From contig NC_071668.1 of NCBI RefSeq assembly GCF_028554725.1, positions 51,875,732-51,939,731 on the forward strand: 64,000 nt of DNA, written 5' to 3'. Below, one piece after another: positions 46,371-57,600 of this stretch. The notes under the pieces are model-generated. The model saw nothing but the letters and a program-made list of their open reading frames with translations. It had not been told where the DNA came from and searched no databases. Source of the DNA: Zeugodacus cucurbitae (Eukaryota > Arthropoda > Insecta > Diptera > Tephritidae). The position numbers and the translations under genes were made by a program. How positions within the stretch are numbered: the first letter of the stretch is position 1; each line of letters starts with the position of its first letter.

Positions 46371-48042
46371 TAATACTCTCGCAACAAAAGTTTCTAAGAG
46401 AGTATTATAGTTTTGTTCACATAACGGTTGTTTGTAAGTCATAAAACTAATCGAGTTAGATACAGTAGTTTTCCGAAATAACGAACACATTAATTATCAG
46501 GCCTGTTTGCTATATCGAATTTTTCGTTAATTCGAGTACTCACTTAGAGGTATGCTTTTTAATAAAAATGAGTTAAATATCCGTAAATTGCAGTTTAATA
46601 AATTGTTTTATTAATTATTTGTTAAAAAATGAAAAACCATAACAAAACAATTCAAATCCAATAAATTCTTCCAAAATGGACCAATTCTGACACTCATACT
46701 TCTATTTGGTGCTGATCAATAATTTTAAGCTTTTTTATAAAATTCAACATTTTTTCAATTTGCACATTTCTTTTGAATTTTTTCCAGTTTTATTTTTAAT
46801 TCTGGTTCGATGTTGTTTGATTTTTTCCTCTTTCTTCATATCTTAACGAAACTTAGAACACGTATTTCTTGGCACCCTGAGGAGGTTGCTTTCGAAGATG
46901 GGCAAAATCGGACCATTACCACGCCCACAAAATGGCGAAAACCAAAAACCTATAAAGTGTAACTAAGCCATAAATAAAGCTATAAAAGTATAATTTGGTG
47001 TTAAAGGAACGCATTAGGAAGGGTCATATTTGGATGTAATATTTTTGGGGAAGTGAGCGTGCCCAAATCGGTTATTTCTATATTTCTCGCAAACCATTGA
47101 AGCTATATAAACCAAACTTTCTGCAATCGGTTCTTCTACGTACCCCACCACACACCATGAAAATAGTTGAAATCGGATAATAACCACGCCCACTTCCCAC
47201 ACAAAGGCTAGGTTGAAAATTACTAAAAGTGCGTTAATTCATTAACGAAAAACGTCAGAAACACTAAAATTTACAGAAGATATAGCAGGAGGAAGCTGCA
47301 CTCAGATTTTTTACAAAATGAAAAATGGCCGTGGTATCGCCCACTTATGGGTCAAAAACCATATCTCAGGAACAGACAGATTTCAATGAAATTCGGTATA
47401 TAATATTTTCTTGACACCTTGATAACACGGATAAAAAATGGGCGAAATCGGTTCACAACGACGACTACTTTCCCCATAACTCAATTTTGAATTCCATCAG
47501 ATTCCTTCACTTTATTATGTATATATAAGAAACACTTTTCACAAATAGTGCATATCATCTCTGGCTTCACTTGTGAAAAAATTGTCGATAACGGACCATA
47601 ACTTTTCAAAGCCCCATATATCGAACATGTTGAACTCAGCGCCTAAGGATAAATTTTAACCGAAAATATGGATAAATCTCTCAGATAATTTAATGTAATT
47701 CAGAGGAAATTGTTTTCTTCTAATAGTGTGTCTCTGTTCAAAAAATTATTAAAATCGGATCATAACATCTCCATATACCTCATTGTAGGTTTTTCAAAAA
47801 TACGGTGAGTTTTAGTCCGCATATATGTATTGGTTAATATGTGAGATATCTTAGCAAAATTAGGTGAGTGTATAGTCTTGGATATAGTGTACCTTGCTGG
47901 TGAAAATGAATGAAATCGGTTCAGGAATTACCTCACCGAATTTATATGTAAATTTGAGTGTTATCTTAATAAAATTTCTTCAATAAATTGCGAGAGTATA
48001 AAATGTTCGGTTGCACCCGAACTTAGCCTTTCCTTACTTGTT
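46371..48042 (-). repeat. R1200 dispersed repeat, copy 7, with foreign insert
   Basis: It has both ends: the TATACTCTCGCAACAAAAG-type hairpin end at 46371 and AACAAGTAAGGAAAGGC at 48042. Sequence between about 46459 and 46845 is foreign, starts CAGTAGTTTTCCG after a TA, and replaces the GACG tract region. Confidence 0.85.
46459..46845. mobile_element. Possible degenerate TA-inserting MITE
   Basis: CAGTAGTTTTCCGAAATAAC follows TA, and TTCGTTAATTCGAG resembles the 473-bp MITE family at 55480. The right end was not identified, and adjoining R1200 sequence has been lost. Confidence 0.35.
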
Positions 48043-48539
48043 AGCTATAATATTAATTTGAAAATAAGTCAAAGTTCGGGTGCGATTATATTAAGAATAT
48101 GAAAGCATATTTTAGTATTTTTTAGAGATAATTGTCAAAGTATTCAACACCAAAGGGTAATTAGCTTATCTTTCCTGTACGATGCGCTTGACGCAACGAT
48201 AGTCCAACTTCTTTAATTCGTTCGAAAGGTAACTCAAAGTCTGTAAAGACTTTGTGTGAAATTTTTTATATCGCTGTAAATGCAACAATAAGACAGTGAG
48301 ACAGTTTTTTGTCTTCTAAGAAGCGCCTATAAAAGTTTGTTTCATATGATCGAACTATTTTCATAATACATTGCTTGTCATTGGTTAGATATAACCATTT
48401 TTTTCCTATTTTACTTCACAAAAACCTTCTTCTTATGAAAGTTCACACCATGTTCGGTAAAAAGCTGCACATAGTTGTATGTTATGTGAAAACATAACTG
48501 TACACTCGAACTTCAACTCTTGATGGATATTTAAAAGCT
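48043..48539. other. Gene-free stretch
   Basis: No coding frame. A partial R1200-like phrase (AGTTCGGGTGCGATT) occurs near 48070. Confidence 0.35.
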
Positions 48540-49190
48540 TTCAAGGGCGAGAAACAGCACGATCGAATCATAAAATTGTTAGAATTGCTTCCATTTCTAC
48601 AAAGTCGGCATCTAAGATCAGCGAATTATACCCAGTAAGCGCAAATTTTAAGTAGCATCAAATTATGAAGAAACCACCTCTGAATGTCATACACAAAGAA
48701 AAACGGTTTCAATGTGCGGAAGAGTACATGCTTTGGAGTGTTCAATCTGACACTAGACACAATGCTTGGCATTTACTTGTTTTTACTGATGAAAAACGTT
48801 TTAATTTAGACAGACCCGATAGTTTTCAATACTACTTTCATGATTTATGCTAAGAAGAAGTGTGTTTAAGCCGGCATCATAAGTGCTTAATGGTACAGAA
48901 TGCCAGCACGTTTTACAATTGATTTTATGTTTAATGATCAGAAAATGAGCGGTGAGCGCTTCAAAACAACAGTTTTTCTATTATGCATAGATCTTTTCGG
49001 ACCTATTCCATGGATAAATTAGATAATGCTCAAATGAGTTAAAACGTTAATATTATGACTTGGCTAATATATTCTCTGGATCTTAAAGTATTTGAAATTG
49101 TTTGGAGCTGGAAACTTCATGGAAAGTTTATGAAGAAGGAAAACAATAAGAATATAAAGCTATTTTTCTTTAAAACATTAACCGCTTTAA
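48540..49190 (+). pseudogene. Tc1-family transposase fossil
   Basis: Plus-strand frames read KKPPLNVIHKEKRFQCAEEY and HLLVFTDEKRFNLDRPDSF (first catalytic Asp of a DDE transposase in the V-F-T-D-E-K-x-F-N context), then QYYFHDLC and a stop. Later shifted pieces include NIMTWLIYSLDLKVFEIVW. Several stops and frameshifts are present, and only the catalytic half is recognisable. Confidence 0.72.
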
Positions 49191-49699
49191 GAAAATGATA
49201 GAAAAACACAATTTCGTTACATTTTTATATTCTTTGAATATTATCCTTGAAATACTGAAATATAATTATTTAAATAGCTTTGACGAATAAATTCCCAAAA
49301 ATTCACAGAAGGGTAGGGTAGATTATTGCATATTGTGATATTCCTAATATCGATCTAGTATTCAGCGATGAATTAAGAAGAAAATATTGTTTTTTTATGA
49401 TTTCTTCTATGAACAGAAACATTGAGAGAATTCTGCAGATTTTATCCATATCATTGTAACTTTTTTCTATATTATTTGTCATTTAGCAGAGCAAAGATGC
49501 TTTCAGTACCACATTTTTGTATTTGATATATGTATAAGTATGTAAGTTATGTTTTAGAAAAACTCTCGCTTATTGTTACGTTGCATGATCCTCGTGTATT
49601 CCTTACATTGTTCGAAATTAATATGAATCTTATGAAACCCATAGATAGACAACAGATAAAACTATTTCTCTCTTTGAACTTATTTTGATAGGTTTATAA
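49191..49699. other. Gene-free stretch
   Basis: AT-rich sequence left of the Helitron. No coding frame or element was recognised. Confidence 0.35.
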
Positions 49700-49878
49700 T
49701 CCCTACTAATATTATAAATGCGAATGTAAGTTTGTTTGTTACGCTTTCACGCAAAAACTACTAAACCGATCATCATGAAACTTTGTACATATACTCTTGA
49801 AGGTACTAGAAGCAACATAGGGTACTTTATATTAAAAAAAAAATTACGAAAGGTAAAACAATTGTTTCTCAAAAAATC

Positions 49879-50290
49879 GTCAAATGCAAAGTGTATTCAA
49901 CAAAGTGAACCAGGTATATGACATATCACAATTTTTTACCCGAATGTGACATGTTTGTTGCCATTGATTTAACCCATACATTTATTCAAAAATTCAAATT
50001 TCGAAATTCAAAAGTAAACAAATTTCAAACCAAAAAAAAATATTTTTTAAATGAATAAAAGAAAATGCCGAATACTTTCTGCTTAGGCAAAACAACTCAT
50101 GGAAGCAATTTACTAAGATTTTGTGCTCCAACTGACAAATTGAAAACAATTTTATCAATATATATTATATTGTTAAAGTTAAAAAAGGCGGGTTAATGTA
50201 AACAAATACATGTATTGTTTACTATTTTATTGTCAAAAGCGGGTATGTCAAATACTTAGTTCACTTTGTTGAATACACTTTGGTCAAATG
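49879..50290. mobile_element. 396-bp hAT-like MITE with 8-bp duplication
   Basis: GTCAAATG at 49879-49886 and 50283-50290 flanks an element whose ends are inverted repeats of about 38 bp, starting CAAAGTGTATTCAACAAAGT on both strands and nearly identical over the first 24 bases. There is no coding capacity. The 8-bp duplication fits hAT (less likely P-type). It inserted into the Helitron after the latter arrived. Confidence 0.85.
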
Positions 50291-50579
50291 TAGCTACTTC
50301 AGTAATGAAGTTTTACAGTCATGAAGTTTCAACCCTGAATACTGTAATACCGTCCCATTGTATGGCGGTAACGAAAATATCTAATTTAATTGAATATAGT
50401 TTCAACTGTTTATAATATTTCTATATTTATTGTGACTTTCTTCTGTCGTTACATGCAGTATAAAACTATTCCAATTTTTGAGGTTATCCGTAATTTTTGT
50501 GGTTAGCTGTTACTTTATTATTTTAGATCTTACTCGCTGATGTTAATTTTTACTCTGCTTTTTTTTTAAATGCCTCGAA

Positions 50580-51281
50580 AGCGGAAATCTGGTCTATCCA
50601 AAAATTCATTCAAATCAAGAAACTTCGGCTCACGCAGAGCTGAGAAGACAACAACAAGCAGAGCGACAAAGAGTTTTGAGAGCAGCTGAAACGCCTCTTC
50701 AGGCACGAGTTCGTTTAGAAAGACAAGCTGCACTGCAGACAACTAGAAGAGCGATAGAAACACCAGAACAATCGGTAGTGGTGGACTCTTCTTTCTCGAT
50801 GCACCAGGAGTAACTGGAAAAATGTTTTTACTTAACTTATTATTAATGTCCGTCAGAAAAGACCAAAAAGTAGCAGTTGCCGTAGCTTCGTCAGGTATTG
50901 CCGTGATGCTATTAAACGGCGGTCGTTCGGCACATTCCGTTTTAAAATTACCATTGAATTTGTCATAGGAAGATTCGCCCATTTGTAATTTTAGTAAAAA
51001 TAGTTCACGAGGTAGAGTGCTGCGAGAATGCAAGCTTTTAGCAACAACATTTGTATAGTGATCAGTGGTTGCGTGCAAGAGCAATATTAGCACCAAGAAA
51101 TGAAATCGTTAATAGGATCAACACTGACATTTTAAAGGAGGTTCAGGGAGAAATGAAGGAATATTTGTCAATGGATACAATTATGGAACTAAGTAGTTCA
51201 TATCCTGTGGAGTTTTTAAATTCACTTGAACTATCGGGTGTACCGTCACATAAACTTAAATTGAAACTAAGCATATATTAA
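50580..51281 (+). pseudogene. Helitron helicase remnant
   Basis: Frames in order read FFLDAPGVTGKMFLLNLLLM (degenerate Walker A), VAVASSGIAVMLLNGGRSAH, LKLPLNLS and GRVLRECKL, then a jump to LRARAILAPRNEIVNRINTD and YPVEFLNSLELSGVPSHKLK. These are PIF1-type helicase segments of a Helitron protein. The middle of the helicase and the whole Rep domain are missing. Confidence 0.8.
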
Positions 51282-51644
51282 AGTGTTGAAACTTCTGTCT
51301 GTAGTAATTTTTAAAAATTGTTGATCTCAGCCAAACAATCAAATTTAGTTATCATATTGACTCATTTCTATTATTATACCCTTACCCTTTATCTCTCATA
51401 CTTATTTAATACCTCCACTGCGGGCGAAGCCGCGGGTAAAAAGCTAGTTGTAATATAAAGAATCAACAGTTTTTGAAGACGTAACTAAAAACGATTAAAC
51501 TGATTTAAAAAATTTTTGGAGCTACGAAATTTAGGAATACGAGCTCTGCACATGATGCAGATAGTTAGAAACTCCTTTCTATCAATGTAGTCAATTGATA
51601 AAAAATCGACACATTTTCTTTTTTTTTAATTCACTTTTACTTAT

Positions 51645-54600
51645 TTAAATTTTGCATTTGCCGAACCTACCATTTTCGGCAACCATCCACGCCGTCAATT
51701 TTTCATCTTCGGTTTTATTCGTACCGTCCCACGGTTGCATTTTGGCTTTTGTCTGCGCAACGGACTGTGGATCAACTCTGAAAAAATAATTTCAGTAAAT
51801 TTACTGCATTTTGAGTGTTGTGTTGCAATATATTTTGAAGAAAATGTTTACATTTAAATATTTGAACTAAAGAAATGTTTGTGCGAAATTGGAAAATTGC
51901 ACAAGTTACAGAAACAAACTACATAAAGCAAATGACAACATAGCTACATACAAATGCAAAGGCAATTAGCAACTACTGTAATGTGTCACGAAATTACACA
52001 AATGGAACACATATGTAAGTGTTTACTATATTTACTATAAACAACATGGCACTAAGGTCTGATAAACAATACAAATTTGGGGAGTACACAAATGCTACGG
52101 CAGCCAATTGCAACAAAAATGCACAACAACAAATTAACACTTTACCACTTTAATCCAAATTTAAGTACAGTTTTCGATCTTACGAGTTGTAAGTAGATTG
52201 TATGTGCTATGTGGTACTAAGCGGTATGGTATCAGCAACCAGTGAGACATCTGAAATACAACCAATTTGGATACTCGTATGCCTGTCTAAAATCCATGCA
52301 ACATTATATTACTTAGTAATTAAATTTTGTCATATTAATTTTCTACGATCCACTACCTAATTATCAAATAAATACCGTTAACTACTAATTAAACTACATT
52401 AAATTAATTTGACATAATTTTTATATAAGCAAGTTCTAGATCTTTACCTAATGGGCCAAAATTGGCACTCATCATCTGTGGGCGGGTCAAGTGAATCCTT
52501 AGATATACTAGAACTGTCATATAAAATACATATTTGTATGTTTAGAACTTTCTTCTTTTGGTAAATTTATTAAAAAGCTTTAAGCATATAAAGGCAAACA
52601 TATTATTGCATTATACATACATAGAAATACATACAAAAGACAAAACATTACGTAGGAATTGGGACAAAACAAATAATAAACGTTTGACAAAATCAATCAT
52701 TGAATCAAACAGAACACTGGTATAAATCACATAAACTAGTTAGTTTAATCTAATACTCTTAAATAGCGGGCTTTGATACCACTTTTATAAGATATACCCA
52801 GTAGCTCTTTTATGGATAACTGCATCCGTTAACAAACATTTTCGTCTGGCTCTAGTAAAAGTATTGTGGAAGATGCCTAGTTGTGTAGGCAATCCTGAAC
52901 ATCCAATAAGACTTTACTGGCCTTGACCAGGACTAGACAACAAGGGTGATAAGTGCCCGACAGTTGGGAATCAATGGGGGAAATCTTCCATGGGACATTA
53001 TTATCAAAAGAGTGCACTTTGAGATACGATTCAGAACAGTTCTGAGCAATAAGAGAGAATGGGAGGATTCCTCTATCAAGGAATTCATAAGCAGATGCAT
53101 ACAATAATGGTACACGAACGGGTATAGGTGTCAACTTAATGGGACTACGTCTCAAATTGTCTGTACACATGGGACAATATTTCTGCATCTTTCAAGCTGC
53201 GGTCTTTGCCATTAGTAAATGTGCAGAGGTCATGTTGAACAGGAACTACCACGGTGAACAAGTTAGTCAAGCGGCTCTACAGACAATATCATTCTTTTAA
53301 ATAGATTCAGTGGCTACCAGGCTGGAGCCCCTTATTGTAGTTGGTTAACATGTTCTAGAAGTCGTCTACAGGAAGAGGAATGGTAAGTATGAACCGCTGC
53401 TGACTGCATGGACAGAAGCTACAGAAGCTACAGAAGAAACATTTTAACAATTAATAGCGCTTCCAAGAAAAAAACTGAGACAACTAGTTTCACTTTACAC
53501 TGGTCACTACAGACTAAGGTGCCATCTGCACAAACTAGGAATCTACTCGTCGGATCAGTGCAACTATTAATGTTTCATAACACGACGGTTTAATTGGTAT
53601 ACTGTGATAATAAGAGAGAGCACAATAGAATTTAAGTCACAGTCCATTCCTCAAATAGTAATCTAATCTAATTGTGGAAGATTCAGAAATGCTCAAACTA
53701 GAACTTCGTGTCAGAAATTCAGCAATTGATAATGTTATACTTAAAATAAAGAAACTGATTAGTTGGATTGAATATTACTCAAATTAAATTTTAAAATTTG
53801 ATTTTTGACTTTAAGAGAGCTGTTGCAATATTTTGTACTTGGCTACTGAGTAAACTGTATAATGAAAATGTATGTATAGCAGCAGTTGCTATGATAAAAA
53901 TGTATCCATTGGATCGGTGATATAATGAATAATGATCGGATGTCCAACCACCATTGCAAACTTAAATGAAAGATGATTCGATTTAATCAAGGAAAAACAC
54001 TTAAGGTGGCTTATTGTATTCAATAATTTCTGATCTTTACTTGAAGGAGTGATTTTAGAAGGAATAGAATTTAGTATTTGACAAATCAACGCTCACGTAA
54101 CCAAATACGCGTAAATTATGTACCTCACAAGAAGAACTAGTCTCAGCTTTGTTCATGAGGATGATGAAAAGGAGATTATACTATCTGTATCGAAGAAGTT
54201 GTCTTTATCGAGTAATCTACTTTATGGAATATCCTAAAGCTGTTTTTAATTATTTTTTATATTAATTAAAATTTTAACAATCCTTCTGCTTTAATTGTAC
54301 TACATAGCCATATTCGAAAAGTTTAAAAGAATAAACCAAGAAGTCTCCAAGCATTATCTTATATCCCTCAATTTTATTCACGTCTATGAAATATTATTAT
54401 AATTTCTGGCTCACTTACGCATTTGTCGACAGCGAATCAGCATAACTACCGTTATTCACTTCAATGCTACTGGGTATATGCATCTTACTCTTCTCCATCA
54501 ATGAATTCTCATTGGAATAACCATTTGGCAAACTGGAGTTCCGTTCCGAAAATGTATGTTGTTGATGTGTCGTTAATGGCACTGTATTTGGATACTTTGT

Positions 54601-57600
54601 GGTTTCGCTATCCGAATCGAGCGAAAGATGACCGAAGAGATCTTCGAGCAAAATATTTGCTTTACCGTTGCGTTGACGTTGTCGTTTGGCTGATGTTTTA
54701 ATTTTAGAACTGTTAAAAATGAACAGAAATATACATAAATAAGTTTAAAATTACTTAAATTTATTAGAAAATGTATCGATTATTAATAAAATATACAATT
54801 ATTTAATCATTTCTTCAATACAAAATATTAATCGTTAAATCGAAAGTATTTGATAGTATTTATTCCAGAGTTTTCTTTTTTAAAGTACATTATTAAAGAA
54901 ATGAAGAATATCGCTTTAAAAGCGGATAAAAATATGTATTGATAAAATATTTGAAAGTCCATGATCAAAGTCTCAAATAAAAGAAAATTGATTTAGCTCT
55001 TTTAGCAGGAAAACGATATTTTCTATTTTGGTAATCATTAAATTTGAAGAACACATGAATAGAAATCTAGATAAACAAAAGACTTAAGCAACAAACTTTC
55101 TCTCTAACATTTTCATAAGGATATACTGATGTATTAGATTCATCACTCTAAAGAAAAATAATTATAATAATAATATTAAGAATATTAAGAATATTAATAA
55201 TGGGATTTTCTAAAACTGAGGAGGAATATAGATAATTATTAATATATATTATAATATTTAATTATTTAAATTAACTACACACCAATATCTATCTGAGAGT
55301 AGCCATTTTAGATGCAAGGGTTTAAAAGAACTTTTTAAGAAAGTTGAAATCAATAAACAAAAATTCTGTAGGAATTAAAAAAAAACCTGCAATTTGGAAA
55401 AGAAATACCAGGACGAAAATTGCACTGCCATACTTTTCTATTTCCATTGGTGTATAAATTTGAATTTCAATTTGAACTACAGTGGAACTTCTCTAACTCG
55501 AATCGCCACAATCCACATAAAAAATAGTCTTATTTATTTACTTCGCATAAAATACATTAAAAAATTTATTCTGTAATTTTGTTGGTTGTAGTTTGCTATT
55601 TTTTGTATATTGACGCCTGTATCCCATGCCTTTGTTACATGATTTATGCAATCCACAAGTGTAATATCATATTTTTTGTTCGCCTCCAAACGATGTAGAG
55701 GGACTCTTAAAATTCTGCCTCAATAGTAAATTTGAAATTTTATATTATGCTCTGGTCGAAAAGTTCGATTTATGGAATAAATTTTGTATAAAATTTGACT
55801 TCTATTGTCAATTCAAGAGTTCGAGTTATAGAAGTTCGAGTTGTGGAAGGAAATTTGTATGATATTTGATTTCTAAACGCTATTGCCAATTCAAAAGTTC
55901 GAGTTAAGGAGATCTTCGACTTATAGAAGTTCGAGTTATGGAAATTCCACTGTATTTTCTTTATGTTTGGGAGATCTTCACTTAATTTGGCACTTTACAA
56001 TTTATTAAGACTCATTTTGACTATTTGCCAAATACGGTTGAAGCTAACATACACAAAATCGACGTTCTTCAAAATAAACATACTGAAATGAATATGCTCT
56101 TATTAGCAACAAAACCTCATCATATGGACAAAGTGATCTCAACTCGGATCACTTTTGAAATCCTCTGATTAATTTTGGACTTTTAAAACACATTTTCAAT
56201 CATCAACAGCAGTTTGGGAAATGGTTGTAGAAACCCTATATATGAGATAACATCAAGAGGTATCACTAAGGTTTTAATGGTCTTTATCACAAACTAGAAT
56301 TTTAACTTTAACTTGTTTTAAAATATATACACAATTTAAGGCAGTAATTTGTCCCGGTACGGACACCCATAAGAATAAAATATTATTATTAAAAAACAAG
56401 TAAGGAAGGCCTAAGTTCGGGTGTACGATTTATAACAACTATAACGCCCTCGCAATTTCTTAACTTACTTTCATTTAGATTACACAAATTTGTTTCCCCA
56501 TATGTATGTAATCATATTAGGGGTCTTAAAATAATTCGAATAACCTGAAAACCGATTATTCGAATGTCGGGCTGCAGAGCTAAACAGAGAAGGTACAATC
56601 TTTTATAAGAGTGTACAGCTACTGGCGTACGCCGATGATATCGATATCATTGGAAACAACACCCGCGCCGTTAGTTCTACTTTTTCCAGACTGGATAAGG
56701 AAGCGAAGCGTTTGGGCCTGGTGGTGAACGACAACAAGACTAAATATCTCCTGTCATAAAAAAAAACACAGTCAGCGCATTCGCGTCTTGGCTCCATGAA
56801 CGAAAATGATCCAGCTCTGAAAGTGTTCGATGCAGTACCCGCATCGCAGACCTTCACTCCACTCGGTTGGAAGGACACATATTTCAATAAAAATAGAAAT
56901 GTAATGAACTTGCACTATTCGAATAGTCGGAAATTATCAGTTAATCGCATAATAGGCAACTTACGACTATCCGGATACTGCAAACCAAATATTATTATTC
57001 GAATAATGCCCTATCCGGTTAATTCGGTTAGTCGATTAGTCGAATAGCAAGAGCTCTAACACATATATGGCATAAAGATTACTAGAATGATATATAGGGA
57101 CTGAGGTAATTCATGGACCGATTTCACGAAATTAGATTTACATTGCCTTAATATCCAATATATTAACCGCTTTATACGGTCTAAATCCCACCGAAATTTT
57201 ATAATCGTAATTTTGGGTATATGGGTTCGGAGAAGTAATGACCCGATTTTAAACATTTTTGGCACAGAGACGCATTATTAAATGAAAGAGATTATCTCCG
57301 AATTCCTATAAAATTTCTCAGACATTTGCCAATAATTTCAAAAAAGATTCCATTATGCAATGAGGCCATCATAACCAGTTGTATTATTATACCAATATGA
57401 GTGTATCCTCTTAGCTATAAAATTTACTCTTAACGACGTTTAGTAGACCGTTGCCAAGGGTTACGCTCATTTGCAAGACCAACTAAGTGGCACAGGACAT
57501 GTGTACTAAGTCTAATCAAAATATAAAATTTTTTACTCATGTTATTACTTGCAAGGACAGACGAACAGACAAACAGGATTTCAACTCATCTCGTCATCCT

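Larger units (their letters stand above)
49700..51447 (+). mobile_element. Internally deleted Helitron
   Basis: The 5' end TCCCTACTAATATTATAAAT follows an A at 49699. The 3' end has a GC hairpin (GCGGGCGAAGCCGC, 51420-51433) followed by AAAAAGCTAG and then a T, which fits Helitron insertion between A and T with a CTAG terminus. The interior keeps helicase pieces (50580-51280) but not a full Rep/helicase. A 396-bp MITE lies inside at 49887-50282. It is 197 bp downstream of the kinase stop codon. Confidence 0.85.
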
